Origin: Candidatus Thiothrix sulfatifontis
GTDB taxonomy: Bacteria; Pseudomonadota; Gammaproteobacteria; Thiotrichales; Thiotrichaceae
Length of the DNA stretch: 64,000 nucleotides
Assembly: GCA_022828425.1 (NCBI GenBank)
Contig: CP094685.1
Location: forward strand, 2,542,001 to 2,606,000
Direction of reading: 5' to 3'
The position numbers and the translations under genes were made by a program. Each line of letters opens with the position of its first letter. Position 1 is the stretch's first letter. Positions 11,009 through 18,454 of the stretch are shown piece by piece. The notes beneath the pieces are model-generated. The model was not told the DNA's origin and did no database searches. It was given only the letters and a program-made list of their open reading frames with translations.

Positions 11009-11767
11009 TTAAAGCCCACTCAGAAATGCCTCGATATGTTCCATGAAAAGCTCAGGGTGGGTCACGAAAGGTACATGCGCTGCACTGCCCAACACTGCAA
11101 TGTGCCGATAACCCATTTCCGGCAATGCGTCAGCGAGAGAAGCGGGTATCAGCTTGTCGAGCCTACCCAGCATCCACAGTGCGGGCTGGGTCACGGGCGT
11201 TTGCGAAAAGTCGGCGGTTTGCAGGATGGTTAAACCCTGTTCCAGCGCGGTAATGCTGGCGGGATGTTCCATAATACGCTCGCGCAAAGCATTCACCACG
11301 CGAGTATCAGTTTTGGTGCTAAGAAATTGCAGCGCGAAAAAGCGTTTCACCGTACCGAGGTAATCGGTTTGCAAGCTTCTGCCAAACAGCGCCAACAGGT
11401 CGGGGGATACACCGTGCGCCCAATCATTTTCTGCGACGAATTTAGGTGTGCTGGCAATCAAGATTAGCGCGGCAATCCGATCGGGCAAAGCGTGCGCCAA
11501 CCCTTGGGCAATGAGTCCGCCGAGTGACCAACCCATGACGATCGCATCTTGCGGAATGTGCGGGGCAAGTTGTGCCACCGCTTCCTCCAATGTTCCCAGC
11601 GACAAATGGTTGTTTGCGCCATGCCCCGGTAGGTCAATGCAAATGACTTGGGCATATTGCGCCAAGCTCGGCAATAGTGGTTGCCAGACGTGGCTGTTCA
11701 TCCCCCAGCCGTGGAGCAGAACTAACGGTTTGCCCTGCCCCGAATACTCAATAATATTTAGCTTCAA
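11009..11767 (-). CDS. bioH: Pimeloyl-ACP methyl ester carboxylesterase
   Basis: Alpha/beta hydrolase that removes the methyl ester from pimeloyl-ACP to end the BioC-BioH pathway. The 252-residue product has the oxyanion region LLHGWGMNSHVW, the nucleophile elbow GWSLGG (S81), a late Asp in GRLDKLIP and the catalytic His in SAAHVPF. The start is a TTG at 11767 with GGTGAG upstream, seven bases after the stop of the coiled-coil gene. Its last 17 codons are duplicated, in diverged form, next to bioC. Confidence 0.92.
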   Translation of the reverse strand: MKLNIIEYSGQGKPLVLLHGWGMNSHVWQPLLPSLAQYAQVICIDLPGHGANNHLSLGTLEEAVAQLAPHIPQDAIVMGWSLGGLIAQGLAHALPDRIAALILIASTPKFVAENDWAHGVSPDLLALFGRSLQTDYLGTVKRFFALQFLSTKTDTRVVNALRERIMEHPASITALEQGLTILQTADFSQTPVTQPALWMLGRLDKLIPASLADALPEMGYRHIAVLGSAAHVPFVTHPELFMEHIEAFLSGL

Positions 11768-11773
11768 TGATTC

Positions 11774-12844
11774 TCACCACTCCCACGGCATGAACGCCCG
11801 CATTCCTTTCATGGTAGGCGCAACCTCACCGCTCAAGCGGTTAACATCCTGACCTAAGTAAGCAACGTTCTGGTTCAATTGCTGAGTACTGTTCTGCATA
11901 CCCTGTACGTTTTGGGTCATCACCGCCATATTGCCGCTCATATCACGCACATCCGCCGCCATCGGCTGCATACTGGAAACAGAGGCAGACATGGTTTGGG
12001 TGTAGCCGGTGATGTCCTGCATTTGCGTGGACATATTGGCCATTGTGACAGTAATGCTGGTCATATTACTGCTCATGGAACTCATCGCTTTTTCCATGAC
12101 ATTCACCACATGCAACATATACATAGCCGCCAAACCCGCCAGCACGATGCCCGGTACACTCATCCAACGGGCGCGGCGGAAATTGCGTTCTTGGCGTTGG
12201 CGTTCGGTTTCAATGCGGGCTTCGTGTTCGTGTTGTTCCTGACGCATTTCTTCTTGCATCAGTTTTAGATGCCCCGTCAGCGATTGCAGCATTTTTTCTT
12301 GGCTTTGGTCACGCATCTGGCTGCTGTTCTGCATTTCCTGATACATATCCCGCATCCGCTGCGCCAGTGTATCCAACATTTCATCGTGGTGTGAGTCGCG
12401 CTCTTGATTGTCCTGCTGAATCTGTTCAAACGCACCACGCAAGCCTTGCAAGATATTTTCGCGCTGCTCTTCCTGCAAGGTAAAGCGCTTGCTAATGCTT
12501 TCCAGCAATTCCTGCGTCACGACGTTTTGCGCGTGTTCGCGCTGAGTCATGTTTTGCAGAATGTGTTCACGCTGTTCATCGTAAGCAGCGAAGCGGGCAC
12601 GAATACTGTCCAGCAATTCATGGGTAACGTTGTACTGAACCTGTTCCCGATCCTGAATGCTTTGCTGGATGCGCTCAAAAGTCGCCTCAATGTCCCCCGA
12701 CAATTGCTGCATAATGAGCTGCTGCTGTGCCGCTTGCTGGCGGGCTTCTTCCTGAATCTGCTCCAGCGTCATATCCAAAGCGTCTTCAGCCTTGTTAGGT
12801 ATATCAGTTGTCGGGCTATCCGCTATTTTCTGTTGGTCACTCAT
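11774..12844 (-). CDS. Coiled-coil membrane protein, unknown
   Basis: A 356-residue protein. Residues 20-225 form a long Gln/Glu-rich coiled coil with three related blocks of the type REHxQNxxTxELLxSIxxRF. A basic stretch and one hydrophobic helix follow (WMSVPGIVLAGLAAMYMLHVV). The C-terminal part is Met/Ser/Asn-rich with repeats such as MSSNMTSI, MSTQMQDI and MSGNMAVM. This suggests a cytoplasmic coiled coil anchored in the inner membrane with a periplasmic helical tail. No family was recognised. bioH begins seven bases downstream, so the two are probably cotranscribed. Confidence 0.75.
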   Translation of the reverse strand: MSDQQKIADSPTTDIPNKAEDALDMTLEQIQEEARQQAAQQQLIMQQLSGDIEATFERIQQSIQDREQVQYNVTHELLDSIRARFAAYDEQREHILQNMTQREHAQNVVTQELLESISKRFTLQEEQRENILQGLRGAFEQIQQDNQERDSHHDEMLDTLAQRMRDMYQEMQNSSQMRDQSQEKMLQSLTGHLKLMQEEMRQEQHEHEARIETERQRQERNFRRARWMSVPGIVLAGLAAMYMLHVVNVMEKAMSSMSSNMTSITVTMANMSTQMQDITGYTQTMSASVSSMQPMAADVRDMSGNMAVMTQNVQGMQNSTQQLNQNVAYLGQDVNRLSGEVAPTMKGMRAFMPWEW

Positions 12845-13009
12845 TTCTCTTTCCCCCTGCGCAAATCGTCTGGTATTAAAAGTTGGCTACTTTAGCATAG
12901 ATGGGCAACGAGACAATCAGGAGGAAACACGGCGGATGCTGACTGTATGCCCCCCTGCTTATCTGATAGCATTGCGACTTTACATAACAACGTTACACGG
13001 ATCTTCACC

Positions 13010-13627
13010 ATGGTCTATTTGCTGATTGCACTCGCTTACCTGCTCGGTTCCATTTCTGCCGCCATCATTACCTGCAAACTGATGGGCTTACCTGACCCGC
13101 GCACGGTGGGTTCCAACAACCCCGGCGCAACCAATGTCTTGCGCCACGGCGGTAAAAAAGCCGCTGCGATTACCTTGCTCGGTGATGGTTTAAAAGGCTT
13201 GATTCCGGTCTTAATCGGCAAAGCCTTGGGCGTGGATGAGACGGGGTTAATCTTGATCGGTATTGCCGCGTTTTTGGGGCATTTATACCCGGTATTCTAC
13301 GGTTTCAAAGGCGGTAAAGGCGTTGCCACCGCTATCGGCGTATTCCTCGGAGTGTATGTCTGGGGCGGCATAGCCTTCGTCGCAACCTGGTTGGTCATGG
13401 CGAAAGGCTTCAAAATTTCCTCACTCGCCGCGCTGATTGCTACCGCACTCTCACCTATTTACTTTTGGGTATTGAGTGACGGTAATGGCTGGCTGACGCT
13501 GGGCGTAACCTTCATAGCGATCATGATTTTCTGGCGGCACGAATCCAATATCCGCAACCTGCTATCAGGCAAGGAAGACAAGATTCAGTCCAAAGAAGGC
13601 GCAGAATCGGTAACAGACGAAGAGTAA
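13010..13627 (+). CDS. plsY: Acyl-phosphate:glycerol-3-phosphate acyltransferase
   Basis: Integral membrane enzyme that makes lysophosphatidate from acyl-phosphate and glycerol-3-phosphate. The 205-residue product shows the PlsY motifs GSNNPGATNVLR and GFKGGKGVATAIGV and five to six hydrophobic helices. The ATG at 13010 fits the family start (MVYLLIALAYLLGSI); a longer frame upstream lacks conservation. The C-terminal tail after HESNIRNLL is charged and a little longer than usual. Confidence 0.95.
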   Translation: MVYLLIALAYLLGSISAAIITCKLMGLPDPRTVGSNNPGATNVLRHGGKKAAAITLLGDGLKGLIPVLIGKALGVDETGLILIGIAAFLGHLYPVFYGFKGGKGVATAIGVFLGVYVWGGIAFVATWLVMAKGFKISSLAALIATALSPIYFWVLSDGNGWLTLGVTFIAIMIFWRHESNIRNLLSGKEDKIQSKEGAESVTDEE

Positions 13628-13630
13628 GCC

Positions 13631-14995
13631 TTACTCCTCACCGTCAACAAGACCGTATTTTTTCAGCTTACGCCACAACGACACGCGGTCAATCCCCAGA
13701 ATCTGCGCCGCCTTGGTGCGGTTGCCATCACAATGTTCCAGCACGTAGCGGATGTATTCCTCCTCGCGCTGCACCAGCGACGGCAATTCCGTCGGGGCTT
13801 CCGGCAAAGCATGAATCGCTTGCGCCGCCAAAGCCGCAGGCAATTCCGCCAGCGTCAATTCATTGCCACGCGCCAACGCCACGCCGCGCTCAATCAGGTT
13901 TTCCAGCTCGCGCACATTGCCGGGGTAATGATACCCCAACAACACCGACATAGCCGCCGGAGCAATATTTTCCACCTCGCGCCCCATGCGCAGCGCGTGT
14001 TTGCGCAAGAAAAAGAACGCCAGCAAGGGAATATCGTCGCGCCGTTCCACCAAGCTCGGCAAATGCAGCCCCACCACGTCCAGCCGGAAATACAAATCCT
14101 GCCGGAAACGCCCTGCCGCCACTTCCGCACGTAAATCGCGGTGGGTTGCGGTAATCAAACGCACATCCACTGGCACGGCGGTTTGCGCCCCCAAGCGTTG
14201 CACTTCGCGCTCTTGCACCACGCGCAGCAATTTCACCTGCATTGCCAGCGACATTTCGCCGATTTCATCCAGAAACAACGTGCCACCGTTGGCGGCTTCG
14301 ATCAAACCCGCCCGTGCCTCGCCCGCGCCGGTATACGCGCCTTTTTCATGCCCGAACAATTCATTTGCCAGCAAATCTTCCTGCAATGCGCCGCAATTCA
14401 CCCCGACGAATGCGCCTTGGCTGCGACGGCTGTGCTGATGCAGGTAACGCGCCAGCAATTCCTTGCCCGTACCGCTTTGCCCATTAATCAGCAAGGTAGT
14501 ATCGGTTGCCGCCACCTGTTGCGCCGTATCGAGCAAGCGCAACATCGCGGGATTTTGCGTCACCAATCCGGCATGGGTATGCAAACCGTTACTCACCTGC
14601 GCCCGCAAGCGGCGGTTTTCGCGCTTGAGCTGCACCAGTTGCAGCGCGTTTGCCACAATGCTACGCACTTCATCCAAACGGAACGGTTTGGCAACGTAGT
14701 GAAACGCGCCCGCTTTCATTGCTTCCACCGCCGAATCCAGCGTGCCATGCGCGGTAATTAACACCACCGCCATGTCAGGGTCGGTTTCCAACGCACGCTT
14801 GAGAATCGTCATGCCATCCACCCGTTCCATGCGCAAATCGGTCAGAATCAGCTCGAACGTTTGGGTTTGCAAGGCTTCCAAACCGCCCGTGCCGCTTTCG
14901 CGGGTGGTCACTTCGTAGCCGTTTTTGCGCAAGGCATAGGCCAGATTGCGTACTGCAATGGGTTCATCGTCGATGATTAGAATGCGTTCTTTCAC
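13631..14995 (-). CDS. NtrC-family sigma54-dependent response regulator
   Basis: A 454-residue activator. The receiver domain (1-120) has D9/D10, phospho-acceptor D53 in ILTDLRM and the conserved Lys in VAKPF. The AAA+ domain has Walker A GQSGTGKE and the sigma54 loop GAYTGA (Y variant of GAFTGA), then LFLDEIGEM. A Fis-type helix-turn-helix ends the protein (NRTKAAQILGIDRVSLWRKL). The GTG start overlaps the kinase stop (GTGA) and has GGAGG upstream; an upstream ATG lacks this. A near-perfect -24/-12 promoter 3.2 kb away (18187) is a plausible target. Confidence 0.93.
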   Translation of the reverse strand: MKERILIIDDEPIAVRNLAYALRKNGYEVTTRESGTGGLEALQTQTFELILTDLRMERVDGMTILKRALETDPDMAVVLITAHGTLDSAVEAMKAGAFHYVAKPFRLDEVRSIVANALQLVQLKRENRRLRAQVSNGLHTHAGLVTQNPAMLRLLDTAQQVAATDTTLLINGQSGTGKELLARYLHQHSRRSQGAFVGVNCGALQEDLLANELFGHEKGAYTGAGEARAGLIEAANGGTLFLDEIGEMSLAMQVKLLRVVQEREVQRLGAQTAVPVDVRLITATHRDLRAEVAAGRFRQDLYFRLDVVGLHLPSLVERRDDIPLLAFFFLRKHALRMGREVENIAPAAMSVLLGYHYPGNVRELENLIERGVALARGNELTLAELPAALAAQAIHALPEAPTELPSLVQREEEYIRYVLEHCDGNRTKAAQILGIDRVSLWRKLKKYGLVDGEE

Positions 14996-16458
14996 GGGTA
15001 ATGTCCTCCACATGGCAAGCGTAGCACCACCCGCGTGCCTTGCCCCGGCTGGCTGGCAATAGCGATGCAACCGTCATGTTCCTGAATAATTTCCTGCACA
15101 ATATACAGCCCCAGCCCCATGCCCTGACCGGGAGCGCGAGTGGTGTAAAACGGCTCAAACACCCGTGGCAATACTGCCGCCGGAATCCCCGCGCCATTGT
15201 CTTCAATACTGATTTCGATCATGGGTTGGCGTTGGCGCACCTGACAACCGAGTTCCCCTACCACCGTGGCATCCGGCGGTAACGGCGTACCCGACAAGCT
15301 GCATCCCTGAGCGCGAATATGCAGCGTCAGGTTCGTGCCGCTTTCCGCCGCATTGCGCAACAGGTTGATGAACACTTGCTGCAAACGTTGCGCATCAGCG
15401 AGCAGGGTTAAATCCAGTGGCACGTGGTTTTCGACTGTCGCTCCGGCTTTGCGCAAATGCCCGCGCAATAACAACAGGGTGCGTTCCAGCAAGTCGGCAA
15501 GGTTGACCGTTTCCAGATGCGGCTCTTGCCTGCGCCCGAAATCTTGCAGCGCATCGACAATGCGGCGGGCGCGTTCGGTTTCGCTGTCGATGGTGTGCGC
15601 CCATTCGCGCAAGGTGTCTGGCTCGGCACTGTCGAGTTCTTCCAGCAACAATTGGCTGGATGAGGAAATATTGGATAACGGATTGTTGAGTTCATGCGCC
15701 ACACCGGAGACCAACACCCCCAACGCGGCGAGTTTTTCGGACTGAATCAGGCGGCGGCGGCGGGCTTCAAGTTCGTCCAATAAACGGTTAAAGGCTTCGC
15801 GCAAACTGACCATTTCGGTGCTGCGAGCGCGGACATCCAGCCGCTCGAAATGCCCTTCCGCAATCGGGGTTAAATCTGCCATCAGACGTTTCATCGGGGT
15901 AATCACGGAACGATCCAGCAACCAGGCAATCAGCACCAGCAGCACGGACAAAATTCCCACCCCCAATACTTGCGCCCATTTCGCATCCGCAATGGCGGTG
16001 TTTAACAAGCTGCGTTCTTGCAGGGTGAGTGATTCCGCCAATTGCGAAGCCAAATGGCCTTGCGCACGGATGCTGCTTTCCAGCGTGCTATCAGCAGGCA
16101 AACGTTGCAGATGGTTGGCTAATAACTGGCGGTAGGTTTGTAAAATCGTCTGCAATTGCGAAATTTGCATCACATTACCCACTTCTGCAAGTGTCTGCGG
16201 GGAAGTCTGCAAGGTTTGCAAGGCGGTCGCCGCAAAGGTATCCGCTGCCTGACCCGCACTCGCATCTTGGTAGAGAAACAGATTTTTTTCCTCGCGACGC
16301 ATGTCCTGTATCGCGGTTTCCAACGTGGTGATGGTGATACCCTGCTCAACTTGACGTTCCAGAAACAGCAAGTCCAGAAACGCCAAGGCTGCTACCCCAA
16401 CCACCAAGACAGCGAGGGAGGAGAACGCGAAAGTAATTTTACGGTGAATACTGATCAT
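14992..16458 (-). CDS. Sensor histidine kinase
   Basis: A 488-residue inner-membrane kinase that should phosphorylate the response regulator it overlaps by four bases. A transmembrane helix (about 8-32) is followed by a 130-residue helical periplasmic sensor, a second helix (162-184), HAMP, and a HisKA domain with H255 in GVAHELNNPL. The ATPase domain has the N box INLLRNAAES, the G1 box EDNGAGIP and the G2 box GMGLGL. The signal is not evident. It is divergent from the beta carbonic anhydrase, with a shared operator-like region immediately upstream of its start. Confidence 0.93.
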   Translation of the reverse strand: MISIHRKITFAFSSLAVLVVGVAALAFLDLLFLERQVEQGITITTLETAIQDMRREEKNLFLYQDASAGQAADTFAATALQTLQTSPQTLAEVGNVMQISQLQTILQTYRQLLANHLQRLPADSTLESSIRAQGHLASQLAESLTLQERSLLNTAIADAKWAQVLGVGILSVLLVLIAWLLDRSVITPMKRLMADLTPIAEGHFERLDVRARSTEMVSLREAFNRLLDELEARRRRLIQSEKLAALGVLVSGVAHELNNPLSNISSSSQLLLEELDSAEPDTLREWAHTIDSETERARRIVDALQDFGRRQEPHLETVNLADLLERTLLLLRGHLRKAGATVENHVPLDLTLLADAQRLQQVFINLLRNAAESGTNLTLHIRAQGCSLSGTPLPPDATVVGELGCQVRQRQPMIEISIEDNGAGIPAAVLPRVFEPFYTTRAPGQGMGLGLYIVQEIIQEHDGCIAIASQPGQGTRVVLRLPCGGHYP

Positions 16459-16463
16459 GGCAC

Positions 16464-16500
16464 TATTTCAATCTGAAACGGGGTGTTGCATTGTGTAACA
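16464..16500. promoter_or_regulatory. Tandem 17-bp dyads before beta carbonic anhydrase / kinase
   Basis: Two copies of the pattern TGTTKCA-N3-TGHAACA: TATTTCA-ATC-TGAAACG at 16464-16480 and TGTTGCA-TTG-TGTAACA at 16484-16500. Their centres are 20 bp apart (two helical turns). They lie about 89 and 69 bp before the predicted start of transcription of the carbonic anhydrase gene, and just before the kinase start codon on the other strand. The same pattern recurs at 17997-18033, 18095-18111 and 20252-20289. Confidence 0.7.
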
Positions 16501-16525
16501 TGAAAGACTTCTGTCACGCAATCCT

Positions 16526-16554
16526 TTGAAAACCGGATGCGTACTCTTTACTAT
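16526..16554 (+). promoter_or_regulatory. Predicted sigma70 promoter of the beta carbonic anhydrase gene
   Basis: TTGAAA at 16526-16531 and TACTAT at 16549-16554 are separated by 17 bases, giving a start near 16561. The dyads upstream then lie at about -69 and -89, the same geometry as at the divergent iota-type gene. Confidence 0.55.
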
Positions 16555-16577
16555 CAAACATTCGTGTTTTAGGGAAA

Positions 16578-17219
16578 ATGATCATGCCAAATAAACAAAG
16601 CAACTTGAGCGGGGCGGAAGCACTCGCCCGTTTACAAGAAGGCAATCAACGTTTTGCCAACAATGTGCGCAGTCTGGATACTTTATTAAGCCACACGCAA
16701 CGCGCCAGCCTGACCGAGGGACAAAACCCGTTTGCGATTATTCTGGGCTGTTCGGATTCGCGGGTTCCGGCGGAATTGGTGTTCGACCAAGGTTTCGGCT
16801 CGCTGTTTGTGATTCGGGTCGCGGGGAATATTGTCGCGCCTTCACAAATCGGCAGCGTGGAATTTGCCGCCACCCAATACAACACGCGGCTGGTGGTGGT
16901 GCTGGGGCATACGCAATGTGGGGCAGTGGCTGCCACTATCGACGAATTGCGCCATAACTTGCAAAGTCCGTCCCGCAACCAACGCTCTATCGTCGAACGC
17001 ATTGCCCCCGCCGTTGCCACCTTAATGGAAACGCCGTTGCGCGATGATCCCGAAGCCCTGATGAAACACGCAGTACGCGCCAATATTCGTGCTGCCACCA
17101 GTCATTTGCGCCACGGTTCGGAAATTCTGGAAAACCTGATTGCGAATGAAGGTTTGCTGGTGGTGAGTGCGGAATATTCGTTAGAGACGGGTAAAGTCGA
17201 GTTTTTTGACGTGCCGTAA
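16578..17219 (+). CDS. Beta-class carbonic anhydrase
   Basis: Interconverts CO2 and bicarbonate. The 213-residue product has the zinc and catalytic set CSDSR (C58, D60, R62) and HTQCGA (H111, C114), plus the typical VIRVAGNI. No signal peptide is seen, so it is cytosolic. Two ATGs lie six bases apart (16578 and 16584); AGGGA is spaced better for the second. It converges with the iota-type gene, 44 bases downstream. Context suggests a role in supplying inorganic carbon along with the SulP transporters. Confidence 0.96.
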   Translation: MIMPNKQSNLSGAEALARLQEGNQRFANNVRSLDTLLSHTQRASLTEGQNPFAIILGCSDSRVPAELVFDQGFGSLFVIRVAGNIVAPSQIGSVEFAATQYNTRLVVVLGHTQCGAVAATIDELRHNLQSPSRNQRSIVERIAPAVATLMETPLRDDPEALMKHAVRANIRAATSHLRHGSEILENLIANEGLLVVSAEYSLETGKVEFFDVP

Positions 17220-17263
17220 CGTGTGGGAAACGTGGTTTTGCATCCCGTTTCCCACCGCTGCTT

Positions 17264-17908
17264 TTAATGTTCGGGGTGGTAAGGCAATGAAGAGTGATGC
17301 AGGAAGATTTTCAGATGCCCGTCCGCTTTGTCACGTTTGTAACCAAAGGTATATTCCACCTTGGTTTCTTTGCCGGTGGCGGCATCGGTGAAGTAATAAT
17401 TGCCCATCGCTTCTGCGGTGTCTTGGTTGATCGCGATCGCATCGTTTTCAAAACGTACTTTTGACCAGGGTTGCAGGGCAAAGCCGTGGTCTTCGGTTTC
17501 TTTGCCTTTGACGAAATACGACAGGGCTTCATCCTTGGTTTCACGAAACTGGTCTTCAGCCGCTTTGGTGGGCTTGAACAATACTGTGCCATCACTAAAC
17601 GTGTACAGTTGGTCGAGGAGTTTGCTGGTTATCGCTTGATAATCGCCTTTTTCCTGATAGGTTTTGCCAATCGTGACAATGCCATCACCCCACGCTTGTT
17701 GTGCGGCTTGCACATCCTGCTCAGTAATCGGGGCAACCACAGGTGCAGGCGTTGCAATGGGTGCTATTGGGGCAAGAGGTGCGGTGGGCGCAACCGGCGC
17801 GACGGGAGCAGTGAGTGGCGTACTGGATTCCGCCAGCGCAACATTACCTACCACAAAACTCATGCCACTCAGTAAGCACATTGCCCATAAACCTTGTTTC
17901 ATCATCAT
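17264..17908 (-). CDS. Putative iota-class carbonic anhydrase, exported
   Basis: A 214-residue protein with a signal peptide (cleavage after VALA), an Ala/Pro-rich linker and a SnoaL/NTF2-like domain. The domain has features remembered from diatom and bacterial iota carbonic anhydrases: AQQAWGDGIVTIG, TVLFKPT, ALSYFV, FALQPWSKVRFEN, MGNYYFT, YTFGYKR and the C-terminal HHSSLP. That class can work without metal. The assignment rests on motif recall, not a search. Export suggests periplasmic CO2/bicarbonate conversion, complementary to the cytosolic beta enzyme beside it. The fallback name is SnoaL-like protein. Confidence 0.8.
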   Translation of the reverse strand: MMMKQGLWAMCLLSGMSFVVGNVALAESSTPLTAPVAPVAPTAPLAPIAPIATPAPVVAPITEQDVQAAQQAWGDGIVTIGKTYQEKGDYQAITSKLLDQLYTFSDGTVLFKPTKAAEDQFRETKDEALSYFVKGKETEDHGFALQPWSKVRFENDAIAINQDTAEAMGNYYFTDAATGKETKVEYTFGYKRDKADGHLKIFLHHSSLPYHPEH

Positions 17909-17943
17909 GCAAACTCTCCTTATCTGGTAAAAATCACGCCGCT

Positions 17944-17972
17944 ATACTATCAATAAAATTAGGGGTATACAG
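17944..17972 (-). promoter_or_regulatory. Predicted sigma70 promoter of the iota-type gene
   Basis: On the minus strand CTGTAT (17967-17972) and TAGTAT (17944-17949) are 17 bases apart, giving a start near 17937. The -35 is weak, as expected for an activated promoter. The tandem dyads upstream then lie at about -68 and -88. Confidence 0.45.
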
Positions 17973-17996
17973 CCTGCCCGAAAGGAAGAGCTATGG

Positions 17997-18033
17997 CGTT
18001 TCAGACTGAAACTGAGTGTTTCACTATGCAACA
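17997..18033. promoter_or_regulatory. Tandem 17-bp dyads before the iota-type gene
   Basis: CGTTTCA-GAC-TGAAACT at 17997-18013 and TGTTTCA-CTA-TGCAACA at 18017-18033, centres 20 bp apart. Arrangement and spacing match 16464-16500. The core TTKCA-N3-TGHAA also fits the T-N11-A pattern of LysR-type regulators. Confidence 0.7.
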
Positions 18034-18094
18034 CCAGCAGCTTTGCAAATAATAACGCTTAAATACAATGACTTATAAAAATCCATCAAAACCC

Positions 18095-18111
18095 CGTTGC
18101 AAACTGTAACA
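18095..18111. promoter_or_regulatory. Single 17-bp dyad upstream of the sigma54 promoter
   Basis: CGTTGCA-AAC-TGTAACA is one more copy of the shared dyad, centred about 110 bp before the predicted sigma54 transcription start. That is a normal distance for an enhancer site bound by an NtrC-type activator. Confidence 0.6.
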
Positions 18112-18186
18112 GCAGGCACGGCGGTATCACTCAGCAGATTTCAGGTTTATCGTTAAATAACAGTTAGTTAAACATCATCAAAAGGC

Positions 18187-18202
18187 TGGCACGCCGCTTG
18201 CT
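18187..18202 (+). promoter_or_regulatory. Sigma54 (-24/-12) promoter of the SulP1 unit
   Basis: TGGCACG-CCGC-TTGCT matches the RpoN consensus TGGCACG-N4-TTGCW in full, with the GG (18188-18189) and GC (18200-18201) separated by the required 10 bases. It would start transcription near 18213, 33 bases before the small upstream gene. An NtrC-family regulator is encoded 3.2 kb away. Confidence 0.85.
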
Positions 18203-18245
18203 ATAGAACTGGAAAATACTATTCTTAACCAAGGAAACCCTTCTC

Positions 18246-18449
18246 ATGAACCATTTATCGGCTGCACTGAAAACCATCCTCAACGGGCTGGCGATGCAAT
18301 ACGAAGGCGAATTGCTGACGACACAAGAGAAAAAAGCCAACCTGCAACGGGTACTGACAGAAATTGAACGCGAAAAACAAGAGGCGCAAGCTACCGCCAA
18401 CAACACAGCCACTTCAACCTTCTCTGATATGGCCTTACACGCCAAGTGA
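18246..18449 (+). CDS. Small helical protein encoded ahead of SulP1
   Basis: A 67-residue, mostly helical protein rich in Glu, Lys and Ala, without a membrane segment and with no family recognised. AAGGAAA precedes the ATG at a good distance. Its stop lies six bases before the SulP1 ATG, so the two are translated from one message made by the sigma54 promoter. It could be a regulatory partner of the transporter; that is inference. Confidence 0.65.
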   Translation: MNHLSAALKTILNGLAMQYEGELLTTQEKKANLQRVLTEIEREKQEAQATANNTATSTFSDMALHAK

Positions 18450-18454
18450 GTATC

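Larger units (their letters stand above)
17909..18245. other. Regulatory intergenic region (337 bp)
   Basis: Lies between the divergent iota-type gene and the SulP1 unit. It holds a sigma70-like promoter for the former, three 17-bp dyads and a -24/-12 promoter for the latter. No further gene is seen. Confidence 0.8.

Noticed and set aside
14996-15070. Longer response regulator starting at an ATG within the kinase gene
   Set aside because: The receiver domain begins right after the GTG at 14995, which has GGAGG upstream and overlaps the kinase stop.
16505-16577. Sigma54 promoter before the beta carbonic anhydrase gene
   Set aside because: TGTCACG is present but no GC lies at the required distance; TTGAAA-N17-TACTAT is clearer.
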